Assembly: GCF_963678635.1 (NCBI RefSeq)
Contig: NC_087070.1
Span: 35,527,109 to 35,591,108, forward strand
Source: Symsagittifera roscoffensis
Lineage: Eukaryota > Xenacoelomorpha > Acoela > Convolutidae
Length of the DNA: 64,000 bases
Reading direction: 5' to 3'
Shown here: positions 32,910 through 43,613 of the stretch, piece after piece
How the letters are laid out: the number at the start of each line of letters is the position of its first letter
Numbering within the stretch: position 1 is the first letter of the stretch
Made by a program: the position numbers and the translations under genes
Notes under the pieces: generated by a model
Told to the model about the DNA's origin: nothing
What the model saw: the letters and a program-made list of their open reading frames with translations, nothing else
Databases searched by the model: none

Positions 32910-34510
32910 CCCATCCGGGTTTTACAGAGTTTTTTAGAATTATCTTTCTGCAATTCAAAGGATGGATGATGAACGTTGGTATTTGGCGAACATCGTATTC
33001 TTGTCCGGTTCCTCTTGTTAGAAAAGTTCCAGGACGCTGGAGTTAGGGGCATCAATCGTTGTGTCTTCTTGTGACAACGACTGTGTTTCCCAACGAAATC
33101 AATCTGATTTCAAAATGGTTTGCTATGACGGGTTTTTCTGTATTATGTAGAGAACTTGTTTTTTGTTCAACCTCGTCTGGGAATGGCGTGGAGATTGTTC
33201 GTGGAGGGGATGCCTTGTAACTCGGATCTGTACGTATACTTGAACATCGAGGTGGTCATTGGTCTAGTTCAATGAAGTCCTTTTCTGCGAAGTCAAGTCG
33301 TACTCTAAATCCTATGAGTTGTGATTGTGGACGGCATATCGGTTGTGGTTAGCCATTCTTGTTCAAGTGTAGTGGGGTCATTTTGTCTTTGGATGTTCGT
33401 CTTTGTTGTTGTGTGCTGATCTATATACTGCAAAGTATGTTTTACATTTTATAAAATTTTTATTAGTTCAATGTTTTAATTATGATTTTGATTAGTTGTT
33501 TTCACAAAAGCTTTTTGTTTTAGTTCGGTTATTTTGAAGAGTTACTCACCGTTGAGTACCTCTTATTAAAAATAGGAGTGTGGTCACAAAGCGTGGATGT
33601 AGCGCGGTGGGTTAGGCCGGCTATAGAGCATGCTCAGGACGTCCTCTCTGGTGGGTTAGACCAGGAGTGGGAGTATGATTTCGTGCGGTTTCTGTGAGAG
33701 GTCCTGTTATGTGATAACGTTTTATGTTGATCTTATGGTGGTCTTTCTTATGTTCCGTTGGTTGTGTCCTTTTTTCAAAAATCAAATTGTTTTTGTTATG
33801 GGTTTATCTTTCGACTTTTTTGTGTTTTATTATTTCTTTCTTAGACTTTATAATAGTCTTCAAAAGAATAAATTATCCAGTTTTAAACTGGGTTAATCCG
33901 GTTTGGGTACCGTTGGTTTTCTTTTCTTAGTCATGCTGTTATTTTATGATTTGTGGTGTTTAGTAAGCTGCGTTGGTTAGTTTGGTTTAGTATATAATTC
34001 CTTTCCAACCGGGTTAAAGGAAAGTTTGAAACTTGTTATTGTGTGTTAGAGTTGTTGAGTGTGAAAACTTGAAACTAAAATTCATTATTTAAACAATTCT
34101 TCGTGGGCGAGCTGTGCGAGTTTGGATAGAATTCTTGTGCGAGTGAATGAAAATATCAAAAGGTTAGTACTGAATTTTTACTTTATCAATTTACTACATA
34201 GAATTTTAATTTTACTGCTAGTTTTGGGGAAAAGTTAAGTTACAAATTTTCATTATTATGAAATTTACTGCTTTTGGGAAAACAATTTATAAATTAATTT
34301 ACTTCATTTGATATAAATTTTATCAAATTATTTTGTGGAGAATATTAATGAAGTTTAGAATAAATTTAACAAGTTTTTATTTTGTTTTTCTTGTTTTTTG
34401 CAGATGATCGTGGTATGAAGACTAAAAATCTAAAAGAAACATAAGTAAAGAATGGTTAGTATTTATTTTAAATTTATTAGTGAAGAATATGTATAAATTT
34501 TTTTTACCTG
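32910..34510 (-). other. 3' untranslated region of Element 3
   Basis: About 1.6 kb between the 602-codon ORF and the 3' LTR. No credible minus-strand gene. Plus-strand open stretches at 33675-33930 are hydrophobic and low-complexity (Phe/Val/Leu), likely chance. A pairing ACTCACC.GTTGAGT lies at about 33543-33558. Confidence 0.45.
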
Positions 34511-36319
34511 TTAGTCGTCGGGGAAAAAACCGTGGGGGAAGATGTCGTGTATTATTTCTGAATTTGTTAGTAATTTTGCTAGTATGCGAATGATGTTTTT
34601 AGTTTGAAGCAGTGGCCAAAGCAATTGAAGTGCTTTAATGGTTTTTAGTTCTTCAGTGCCGACTGCAAAATCATAAGGTGTGTTTTGGATGAGATTATAT
34701 AATTTGTGATTGTATTTAGTGTTGTGGATGAATTCTAATATCGGGATTTCTATAGGTTGGATAAATTCATGTGGGAAAAGGAAGGGTCTGGTTTCTTCTG
34801 CATTAAAGGTCTTCGTGATGGGACAAAATATATACATTTGTGTTATTGGGTCATAGTTGCGGAGGATGCCGTGGAAGTTAGTGTCTTTTATGCAATATGT
34901 GAAATTTAGAAAAAATGGCGAAGTGTACTTTGAATTAAGAAACTGAAAACGGTGGTGTGGTTGTCTTGATGGAGTGTGGAGATCAAAATGATTTTGTATG
35001 AAGCGATAATACGTATATGTGTGGTCTTGTTTAGTGCGTAACATAATGTCGTGTGAGCAGTGCAAATCGCGTTCATGTGGTGCAAGGAAGTGAAAAGTTA
35101 GTGAAAATAATTGAAATTTTTCTTTAAAACTTTCATAAGCTTGCATGTCATTTTGTGCTTCAGAGATGATGTGATCAAATTTTCGATCAAATATATTGAG
35201 TGTAAATACATATGGTGTTTTGATGAAAAATTTTTCTGTTAGTTGTGGGTTAGCGAAGCGGTCGTCATCTAAAAATTGGTCTTGGTTAGATCGGATGATA
35301 TTATGATCGTAATATTCTAGCGTAAATTTGTTAGCTCGGGGTGCAGTGTATGTTTTTAGTGATTTTTTATATCCTATATAAGTAAATTGTCTGTGTGTTA
35401 ATGGTGTGGTGAGTCGACATAGCATATCTTGATTTCTTTCTATATCGGTATGAGTGTTAGATAATGGTAGGCAAAGGGGATTAGTAAAATGATAATATGT
35501 TGTCCAATGAAGTGTAGGCATTAAAACATGTTCATCTACAAAACTACGTATGTCGTTAGTGTCGTTAGGTGTGTTTAAAGTATATTGTGGGAATGAAGGT
35601 AAGGTGATTGCTAAAAAATCTTTCGTGTTAGTGTGATGTGGATGGTTGATATATTCACGGGCTGTTCCTGGTTTGGTTGGGAATGGATGGTTCGGGAATT
35701 TTCTTTTAAAAGTGCGGTAAGCTCTATTAGTGCTATTTGATGATTCGGTGGATGTGGATGATTGTGCTAATGATGTAGTATAAGCTGAAGAGGGTGTAGG
35801 AGTAGGTGGATTTGAGGATTCTACTGTGGATGAAATTTGATTTATAGTGAGGCTGTTAGGGTGTATTAGCTGTTGTTGTAGGGTTATAAAATTATCAAGT
35901 TTTTGGGAAATTTGGGGAGTATCGGGAGAATTAGATGATCGGTCGGAATGAAATGGAGAATAGGTTGGGGTTACTTGTGAAGCGTAAGAGGGAGTAGAAA
36001 CGGACGGGAGTGGATTATTTGTTGGGATTGGTCGAAAAGGAGGCTTTGAAAAAACTGAGGAGTTGGTTTGAAAATTATTGGGTGGAGATGGTTCGGAGTC
36101 TGCAAATTCGTCAGGGGTTTCTATATTCGGGTTATTTCGTTGTGAAATGGAGTATAAAACTGAAATATCTGAATTAGTGTCTAAATTCATGCTTGATGTT
36201 ATATTACTATTTGGAAAATCGGGTGGTGGGAAAGCAAAAAGTGGAATTATTGTGATTGGAGTGTTGAGGTTGGTTGGATGGGAATTTGAGCGGTGTAGGG
36301 ATCCAAGTTGTCGGCTCAT
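34511..36319 (-). CDS. 602-aa ORF after env, unknown function
   Basis: Intact 602-codon frame. Its ATG overlaps the env stop as ATGA (36316-36319), an arrangement that allows stop-restart translation. Residues 1-230 are rich in Ser, Thr, Pro and Asn and probably disordered. Residues about 230-600 look folded (YINHPHHTNTKDFLAITLPS, TLHWTTYYHFTNPLCLPLSN, FLAPHERDLHCSHDIMLRTK, LNFTYCIKD, FLFPHEFIQPIEI, IIHDIFPHGFFPDD). No signal peptide, membrane helix or catalytic motif recognised. Lack of stops over 1.8 kb in AT-rich DNA argues it was under selection until recently. It has no counterpart in Element 2. Confidence 0.7.
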   Translation of the reverse strand: MSRQLGSLHRSNSHPTNLNTPITIIPLFAFPPPDFPNSNITSSMNLDTNSDISVLYSISQRNNPNIETPDEFADSEPSPPNNFQTNSSVFSKPPFRPIPTNNPLPSVSTPSYASQVTPTYSPFHSDRSSNSPDTPQISQKLDNFITLQQQLIHPNSLTINQISSTVESSNPPTPTPSSAYTTSLAQSSTSTESSNSTNRAYRTFKRKFPNHPFPTKPGTAREYINHPHHTNTKDFLAITLPSFPQYTLNTPNDTNDIRSFVDEHVLMPTLHWTTYYHFTNPLCLPLSNTHTDIERNQDMLCRLTTPLTHRQFTYIGYKKSLKTYTAPRANKFTLEYYDHNIIRSNQDQFLDDDRFANPQLTEKFFIKTPYVFTLNIFDRKFDHIISEAQNDMQAYESFKEKFQLFSLTFHFLAPHERDLHCSHDIMLRTKQDHTYTYYRFIQNHFDLHTPSRQPHHRFQFLNSKYTSPFFLNFTYCIKDTNFHGILRNYDPITQMYIFCPITKTFNAEETRPFLFPHEFIQPIEIPILEFIHNTKYNHKLYNLIQNTPYDFAVGTEELKTIKALQLLWPLLQTKNIIRILAKLLTNSEIIHDIFPHGFFPDD

Positions 36320-38931
36320 CGTGGGCTAAAAAAATTATTATTTTGAGACTGAAAAGCGGTGGTATGGGGTTGTTCTATAATTTGTTCATATGCATTTTCA
36401 TCTTGTGAATGATGTGTCATTATGTGTTGTATGGGACTTTGCGATATGTTTGGTCTAAAATTTGGGTTATGTGTTATTGCTAAGTTTCGGAAATTTCGTG
36501 GGACTAATGATAATGGATGGTTATGTGGTAGGGGTGGCAACTGTGGTGCTGTAGGCGTTACTTCTATATTATTATGTTCCTCGTCGTACGTGTTCTGTCT
36601 TGTCGCTATTTTTGTGTTATATTCTTTTATTTGTGCGTCTAGAAGGAATTTGTTTATTGATGATGAAAAAATTCCAAAAAATCCTGCAAATAGTATGCGT
36701 GCTACACTTGCTTGTCTATTTACTTGTGTGTGTATAGCGCATGTATTATAGATTCCTTTTAGTAGTGAGAAAAGAAATCCTATAAAGTTAAACATTGCGT
36801 ATAAAATAGTCAGTTTTTCTAAGATGTAGTAGGGCCATCCTAGAAAATCGAGAATTTCATTTTTTAGTGTAACAAAGCTAAAAATATTTATAGGTGAAAT
36901 ATCTTGTGGTCTGTATTTTTCACCATTTAGATATATATAATCTTTAATGTCTTTAAAATATCCGCTATAATCTTGTGTATAGATGTCTGCAAATCCTGCG
37001 GTTTCGGAAAGTTTGCGTAAGTTTTGGTCAATTGATTGTCTTTGTATAGTGTCCATTTGTGTTAATAGTTCCTGGAATTGTTGTGTTCTAATGTGATGTT
37101 GGATATCAGATTTTGAATATATTCCAATTGATTGTAAATCTATATTTGGGTTTCGAGCAATAGCTCTAATGCTTTCGGGTAAAAATTTTTGAAGTGATTA
37201 CATTAATGTGGGGTATGGAGTAAGAAGATAATATTTATCTTCATCAGGATTCAATTGTACTACATTGTGGCTATTTTCTGATCCACATGGGACTGCGGTA
37301 TCCCAAAACTATGTTCGTCTTGAGAGTGTGTCAACAAAATGTACTTTATTTTTTATAAAAGTTAGGGATTCTTTTATAACACCTTTTATCTTCAAAAACA
37401 TATAGTGGTGATACTTTCTTGGTACAAGTATAAAACCATAAAATGTTTCCTTCGTAGTCTAAAAAATTTGATCTATTTCCTGATAGTAAATATCCTGCGT
37501 AGGGTATTTTTAATACTGCTTGTGCAAGTGATTGTAGTATTTGTGTTCGTTCTAATTCGCATAGTTGGTGAGTTTCTAATTCAGAGAGTGACATTTCCTG
37601 AAAAATTCGGCTAATTGTGTAGTCTTATTTCATATCTAAATGAATATCGTAGTGGATATTACCAAAATAAGAATTATTCATTAGTGATAGTTCTTGTAGA
37701 CGTGTGCTTTGAGTGTCATGTGGCTTTAGATGTCCACCAGGTTGACCATTATTTTTTTGAAAGTTAACTGGTATATATGATGTTCCTTCGTTTAGAGGAT
37801 GACCTGTGGCATAAGGGTCAATTTTTACTTTTCCAGTGGTCATGTCGAAACCTTTTTCGTATTCAACTAAGATTTCAAAATATTGTGTTTTGTGAAGTGG
37901 GTTTCTGTATTTGCATGCTAGTTCTGTTTCTTGATAAATTTGAAAACGTGTCAATTTATTTTCTATATTGTGAATGTTTCTAAAATCAGTACTTTGTTTT
38001 CGTGATGGATTTACTTGTTCATATGGAATTGATTGTATAAAATATTTCTCGTGAAATTTTATCATTCGGGCGTGTATTTTTGCTACTTGAAATGTCGTAC
38101 ATGTATCCTCGGGAAACCAAACAATTGTTGCTTGTGTTCGTGTTGTAGGGTCACAATAACCTTGATCGTTTTTGCAAGGTAGTCTAATTCCTTGATAGAT
38201 CATTGTGTTATCAGATAAATCTCGTGTGAGTTGTATTTTTTCGAGTTGTATTTTCCAATCGAAAAACATTATTTCTTGATATCCTTTATTTTTTGTGTCT
38301 GCTTTGCAGTTTGATGGGTTATTTATACAATGTGTGGTATCCAGTGTTTATCGTGGATGTCGTAAGTTAATCTTCCGTGTGCGCCGTTGTATGGGTATTT
38401 TTCATCTAGTTTTATATGTCCTTGATATCTTTCAAGTTCTGCTTGATGTACAGAATCGGAAAAAACTTGAAAATTTACTAGTTTTCTGTCGGTGTTTTTA
38501 TTTCTTGTGATGTTTAGTCTGAGTAGCTCGTTCTTACAATCATTGGGATTTAGATGCAAAAGTCGTTCTATATTACTTTGGTAGAATGATTCATGGTCAA
38601 GTCGGTTTTTATTTCCGTTTGAAACTTGTGAACAATGTACTTTCTTTTCGGAAAATGTTGCTGTAAATTTATATTCTATGATTGTTGTTGCTCGGGCTTT
38701 TGAATAGAGTGTCGCTATTACATTTGTAGTTTCTATAGCTTGTGGTTTTGTTTCGCATTGTGATACTTGGTTTATTGCATATTTGTGTAGTGTTTTTTGT
38801 TCATTTTCTTCACAATCGTAATGTGTTACCAATAGGTCTTGGGGTCCTGTGCGAGGAGAAGGATTTATGTTCTGATCGGAGATTATTAGAAAAAGGAGTT
38901 GGAGAAAAATCAATGTTTTAAGAATATACAT
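36316..38931 (-). pseudogene. env: env: class of chuvirus-like envelope glycoprotein (Element 3)
   Basis: ATG 38931 with a signal peptide (LIFLQLLFLIISD), then VTHYDC and YAINQVSQC. A slip near 38330 separates this from the next frame, open through FFDWKIQLE and GIRLPC...GYC..TT...WFPEDTC (38269-37625). A TAA at 37625-37627 is in frame, followed by CELERTQIL, AGYLLSGNRS and RCYKRIPNF (to 37346). After further breaks, the last frame (37056-36316) has the membrane anchor (LYAMFNFIGFLFSLLKGIY) and a cytoplasmic tail of about 110 residues. Mediates cell entry in intact relatives; this copy is broken. Same architecture as Element 2 env. Class assignment is inference. Confidence 0.75.
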
Positions 38932-40246
38932 GTGTATGATAATCCTGAGTACGGGTTATAAAATGTGATGTAACCAATTGTTTTCTTGGTATATCTGTCG
39001 TATTTATATATTACTTCAGTTGTTATAAAAGGCGGTGGTAGCGATTGAGCTGTTATATTTGGTAGATTTAATGGATAAGGATATTGAGCAATGTTGTTTA
39101 GTTTAACCGTGATTTCAAATTTTAATTGTAGGCTATTTTGTTGGAGTATTTGGATGTAATGGTCACGAATGTCTTCGTGGATATCTTGTCTATATTGTAA
39201 TCTATTAAGTGCCCAGTTGTGGAGTCGGTTACTTTCTGGGTGTTGTCCAAATAATGGTGGAGGTGCTGTGAATGTATTCCAGTCTAATCTTAAAGGGATA
39301 TTTGTTGATGATTGTTCTCGATATCTAGCGTCGAGGTTATTTGGGAAATTTAAAGGAAAATGCGTCGGTGAAAACTGGCTGATTGATGGTGTTGATGGTA
39401 GTGATAATGTTTCTGGTAGTGATGATGATGTTGTTGTATCTGTAGAAATATCTATTGGATCATTTATTAAATTTGGTTCACCTTGTGTGAAAGATTGCGT
39501 TGTCCAATATGGTAGTCGTGATGTTTGGTTTGGGGGGTTAAAGGGATTTTCACGTATTTGTTCAGATGTTGGTGTTGAACCTAAGTAATCTGAGGGTAGA
39601 GTTGAGGTGCTACGTTGTGAAACAAGTGTAGGGGTTTCCGGTAATATGCCAATTGGGTTTTCCGGAGTACTTGGTGATGGGGATTGGGGTATATCAAAAC
39701 GAACTCGGGGGGTTTGAAAGTTTCTATTTCGTCGTGGATGTATGATTTGTCTATTTATTTCAACTGCATTTTGGTTTTGACTAATATTTCGAATTCTACT
39801 TAATTCCTGTGGTAGTGTCGGGTATAAGTTATATGTTGGTTCACTCAGAGGTGCCTGTCGCTGAACTGGTTCTAGTGGTTCAGATAAGCGAGCGTGTCGT
39901 TTTCAAAGGTATATGGGTTATCCTGGAAAGAAATTCGTGTAGATGTTTGGGGGTTTTGGGTAGTTGTAGGTGGTGTCGGGTTTTCTTGGGATGTTGTCGG
40001 TGAAGACTGACTGTGTGATTGTTGGTTAGCAATTTTTGAGGGTTTTTTGATTGATTTCTTTTAGTGAAAAAATTTATGTTTATTATAGTATTTTTCAAGA
40101 AAAAGAATTAAAAGGATTGTTGCTAATGCGAATGTTATGACTGCTTTCTTTATACATTTGCATATTGTCAATATGAGGGATGTTAAAAATATTATGAAAA
40201 TTACAAATAGTAGAAAAAATATCTGTTCTACTAAAAATGGTTCGTA
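38910..40246 (-). pseudogene. Membrane-anchored Pro/Ser/Thr-rich ORF, broken
   Basis: The first part (40246-40061) lacks an ATG but codes two membrane helices (IFFLLFVIFIIFLTSLILTI and FALATILLILFL). After a TAA (40061-40063) the same frame continues as a P/S/T/Q-rich stretch to about 39870. A one-base slip near 39880-39905 leads to a 330-codon open frame (39902-38910) with more P/S/T, then DWNTFTAPPPLFGQ, RDHYIQILQQNSLQLKFEI and EVIYKYDRYTKKTIGYITFY, ending 22 bp inside env. Possible type-III surface protein; family unknown. The three parts could also be separate genes. Confidence 0.5.
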
Positions 40247-40337
40247 TCATTTAAATAGATTTTGGGTTTTCGTACCTGTGTATGTGGTCAATGGCTTTGG
40301 AAAGTTGGAAGTATATTTCAAATAGGGAATAGAAAAT

Positions 40338-40478
40338 TTAAAAAATATTACAAAAAATGATTAAGATTAATACAAAAGCTTCAAACGTATCAAAAAGAAA
40401 TATGAATAAAATTTTAAATATTGTTAAAAAGTTTATTAAAATGTTGAGAATTATGTTGACTGATCGAGAGAAGAGCAT
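40338..40478 (-). CDS. Small hydrophobic ORF, 46 aa
   Basis: ATG (40476-40478) to TAA (40338-40340). Almost all residues are Ile, Leu, Phe, Asn or Val, with two hydrophobic runs (NIILNILINFL, ILFIFLF) and a third at the end (AFVLILIIFC). It could be a viroporin-like membrane peptide or chance in AT-rich DNA. It directly precedes another membrane-type frame. Confidence 0.3.
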   Translation of the reverse strand: MLFSRSVNIILNILINFLTIFKILFIFLFDTFEAFVLILIIFCNIF

Positions 40479-41070
40479 TTAAGAAATGGCTCTTGATCGA
40501 ACATTTTTTGTTGTTTGGGGCGATTTTTAAGTGTGGTCGAGTTATTTATTGGTTTTTGACAAGTGGGTTGAGATTTGTGAAAAAGTGTTGGAGGCTAATT
40601 TTATGGTATTCGGGAGGTCTTCTTTTACTTTATTTTTATTTGTCAAATTATCTGGGGTATTTTTGAGGTCTTTGTACTTTAGGCTAATTTAATATGGTTG
40701 TTCTTTTACTTTAGGCTAATTTAACATTTTTGTTTGGGGGGTTTTTGAGGTCTGGGTTGGGAAAATATTGTTGATCTTTGCGTTTTTAGATAAGGGAGGG
40801 TTATAATATTATGGTGGTATTTGTTTTAGTTGTCAAGTTTGAGAAGCTTGCTTATTTTTGACCTGGAGGTTGTAAAGTTATAGTTATAGATATGCCTGAA
40901 GTGTAATATCTTTCGTCTAATTGGTTTGTGTTAGATTTTGAGAAGTTGACGGAATGGATGAATCCTATTGGCTAATTTTGAGCTAAATTTGCTGTGTGAT
41001 TGTCAGCATGTTATTTTGAAAAATGAAAGTTCAAAATGTTTCAGAGGTGCAAAGATTATTTATTTTAAAA
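40479..41070 (-). other. Gap between integrase and the hydrophobic ORF
   Basis: No credible ORF. It contains a local repeat TTTAGGCTAATTTAA (about 40678-40692 and 40712-40727). May hold splice or promoter signals for the downstream genes; none identified. Confidence 0.4.
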
Positions 41071-42807
41071 TTAAAGCTGTTTTTGAAATTCAACTTTCTT
41101 TAATATTTTAGATTGTGGGATGAATGTTTTATAGTTTTTACGTGGTTGATTTCTAAGTCGTGATGACTCTTTATGTTCTGACTTCTCGACTTGTTCTCGG
41201 GGTATAATTTTTTCTATCATTTTTCTATTTTTCCTTTCTTTTTGAGGTATAATTTGATCTAGCTTTTTTGTATTGTTTTTGGTTGTAGTTTGTTTTCTAT
41301 TTTGTTTTTCAAGGTGAATGTCGTTTTGTTTATTTATTTCGTTTTCCGTATGCAGGTGATTTTGAATAACTTTTAAACCTGTGAAAGAATATAATTGAGT
41401 TAGTTCGCGTAGTGCGTATTCTTTTGGGTAGTAAGGCAATAGATTGTTTCTATGTTGAACAATTTCTTTTTGGTCTGAATCGGTGATTTTATATGTTACG
41501 TCGGTGGGTTTGGCGATTATTTGGTATGGTCCTTTACGAAGGGGTTGTAATTTTTTAGAAATTCCTTTTTGTGTATTAAAATTTGGTATTAAGACAAAGG
41601 TTCCAATTTTTAAATCGGAGGCTGGTGTAAAACGTGAATTGATTTGTTCGTTAATGATTTGTCTTTGTAGCAATTTTTTTGTTACTTTTTGATAAATTTG
41701 GTTGTGTTTTCTATCTCTATTTAAAATCCATTCGGTATGTGTACCGGAGGCTAATTTTATGATTTGTGGGTGATGAAAATGATCTTCATCATGTGTGTGT
41801 AAAGGTAGGTTATAACAAATTGAGTCTTTATTCGGTTGACAAGGACCTTGTGCATTTTTATGGGAGTTTGCTGTAAACATAATTGGTTTACGTGGCTTTT
41901 GATTAAAAACCATTTCATATGGTGACATTCCTAGAGTTGTCGTGATTTGTGAATTATATGCTAAGGGAAATAATTTTACATCTGCTGACCATTCTGTGTA
42001 TCTTGTATCATTTCCATTGATGATAATTCTAAGATATTCTTGTAGTGAACGGTTCATACCTTCGACTAAACCGTTAGTCCAAGGTGCATGAGATGTACGT
42101 TGTTTGTGCTTAATGTTGTATAAATGACATAGTGTGATGATTTCATTATTTATGAATTCTGTACCGTTGTCTGTAACTAGAATTTCGGGTAATCCGAACT
42201 TGGCTATCCAGTGTTCGTAAAGTGTTGTGTAAGCATAGTAAGCGTTACAATGTGGTACTGGGTTGAGTGCTACATAGTGTGTAAAAGCGTCAACAATTAC
42301 CATAATGTATGAATTTCCTTCAGAGGATGGTGAAATTGGTATTTTTGTGTCAAATGATATACGGTGGTTAAAATATAAACTGTGTCCTTTAAAATCTTGT
42401 TTTTGTGCTATTTGGTTTTGATTTGGGTAAGGTTTATTTAGCTGACATACTATACAATCATTGCATAGTACTTTTATCCAAATTGGTGCATTTGGGAAAT
42501 AGAAATTTTGCATAAAATTTGAATATGTTTTCTCTGATCCAGAGTGTCCTTTAATGTTTTGTGCATGTGAAATGTTTAAAGCTATGAGAATCATACTTAA
42601 AGGGAGACAGGGAACTGTAGATTCCTTTAATTGATATTCTAGAAGGTCTGTGTTTTCATTAATTGTTGTTCTATTAAATTTTCGAAAATATCGCAGGAGT
42701 GTTTTATTTCCTAAAATTGTGGTATCTGCCTTTACGGGTTTAGTTTTGTATTTGTGCCATGATTTTAGTTGTCGAATTACTGGGTCAAGATTTTGATATT
42801 GTTTCAA
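41071..42807 (-). CDS. pol: pol: integrase (Element 3), 578 aa plus open upstream linker
   Basis: The frame is open from about 43199, giving a linker of about 130 codons before the first good ATG at 42807. HHCC zinc region with GHSGSEKT and CNDCIVCQLNK (about residues 85-125), DDE core with D in FDTKIP (about 152), D in VTDNGTEF (about 212) and E in NGLVEGMN (about 248), the 35-residue D-E spacing of integrases. A GPY/F-type module (LRKGPYQI, about 422) and a basic tail of about 90 residues follow. All catalytic residues are present. Joins proviral DNA to host DNA. Confidence 0.85.
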   Translation of the reverse strand: MKQYQNLDPVIRQLKSWHKYKTKPVKADTTILGNKTLLRYFRKFNRTTINENTDLLEYQLKESTVPCLPLSMILIALNISHAQNIKGHSGSEKTYSNFMQNFYFPNAPIWIKVLCNDCIVCQLNKPYPNQNQIAQKQDFKGHSLYFNHRISFDTKIPISPSSEGNSYIMVIVDAFTHYVALNPVPHCNAYYAYTTLYEHWIAKFGLPEILVTDNGTEFINNEIITLCHLYNIKHKQRTSHAPWTNGLVEGMNRSLQEYLRIIINGNDTRYTEWSADVKLFPLAYNSQITTTLGMSPYEMVFNQKPRKPIMFTANSHKNAQGPCQPNKDSICYNLPLHTHDEDHFHHPQIIKLASGTHTEWILNRDRKHNQIYQKVTKKLLQRQIINEQINSRFTPASDLKIGTFVLIPNFNTQKGISKKLQPLRKGPYQIIAKPTDVTYKITDSDQKEIVQHRNNLLPYYPKEYALRELTQLYSFTGLKVIQNHLHTENEINKQNDIHLEKQNRKQTTTKNNTKKLDQIIPQKERKNRKMIEKIIPREQVEKSEHKESSRLRNQPRKNYKTFIPQSKILKKVEFQKQL

Positions 42808-43199
42808 GGTATTAATTGTAATTTTTTCTGTTGAAGGGAGAAAAATGTTTTCAATTTCTAATTTGGATAAAGGAATTGTGTCAAGTGGGTCATGGAGGTT
42901 GAAAACTTGATTTATTGTGTATTTTGAATCATTCGTTTGTGGTCCTGATAAATTTATTTTATCGGTTAAATTTTCTTTTTCAATTAATGGAAAAAGATCT
43001 TTTTTATGCGAGTGTTGTTTTACTCGTTTTTGTTGGGTGTTATTTGTTATCCATTGTGAGTATGGAATTGGTTTGAAAGTTGATGTTCCAAGTAGATCAA
43101 CTTCGTAGTGGTTATCTTGGCAATCTAAGTAAAGTGGGAAGTGTTGGAGATTATTTATTTGTGAATGTTCAATGTCAGTTTTTACTGCATATTTGCATT

Positions 43200-43595
43200 C
43201 TAAAGGGGTGATGTTTCATCTTTTGCAAGGTAAAATTTTATATTTTGTGGTATTTCAACTGTAGTTTTTCGTGTGAGTAATTCAGGTGGTGTATTTCGGC
43301 TTAATGTATCTGGTAATGCGAGATTTTTTCCTGCTGTCCAAACTATATGTAGGTTTGGAAATTTCATTAGTTTTAATTGAAATCTATAAACTCGGTGATT
43401 TGGATTTGACTTCTGTGTAAAGAGAAAAATGATTGGTTTATGATCTGTGAATAGAACTGTTGGATGTTTTGATCCAAGTATTAGAAATTCATATTCTGTA
43501 AGTGTATAAAAGATAGCTGTACATTCTCTCATTAGGGTTGAGAGTCGTAGCTCTGCTTGAGTGAATAATCGGGAATTTGCTGATATAAGGTTCAT
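43200..43595 (-). pseudogene. pol: pol: RNase H (Element 3)
   Basis: LSTLMRECTAIFYTLTEYEF, LFTDHKPIIFLF and WTAGKNLALPDTLSRN are typical Ty3/gypsy RNase H sequences. It follows the RT stop in frame. The frame closes at a TAG (43200-43202), and a one-base shift leads into the long open frame of the linker and integrase. Confidence 0.8.
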
Positions 43596-43613
43596 TTTAT
43601 TTGTACCGTTGTT

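Noticed and set aside
33675-33930. Membrane protein on the plus strand in the Element 3 3' region
   Set aside because: Two overlapping frames are both hydrophobic because the DNA is T-rich; no homologue or conserved motif.
39169-39588. 139-codon plus-strand ORF
   Set aside because: It is antisense to the P/S/T-rich minus-strand frame that runs uninterrupted for about 330 codons.
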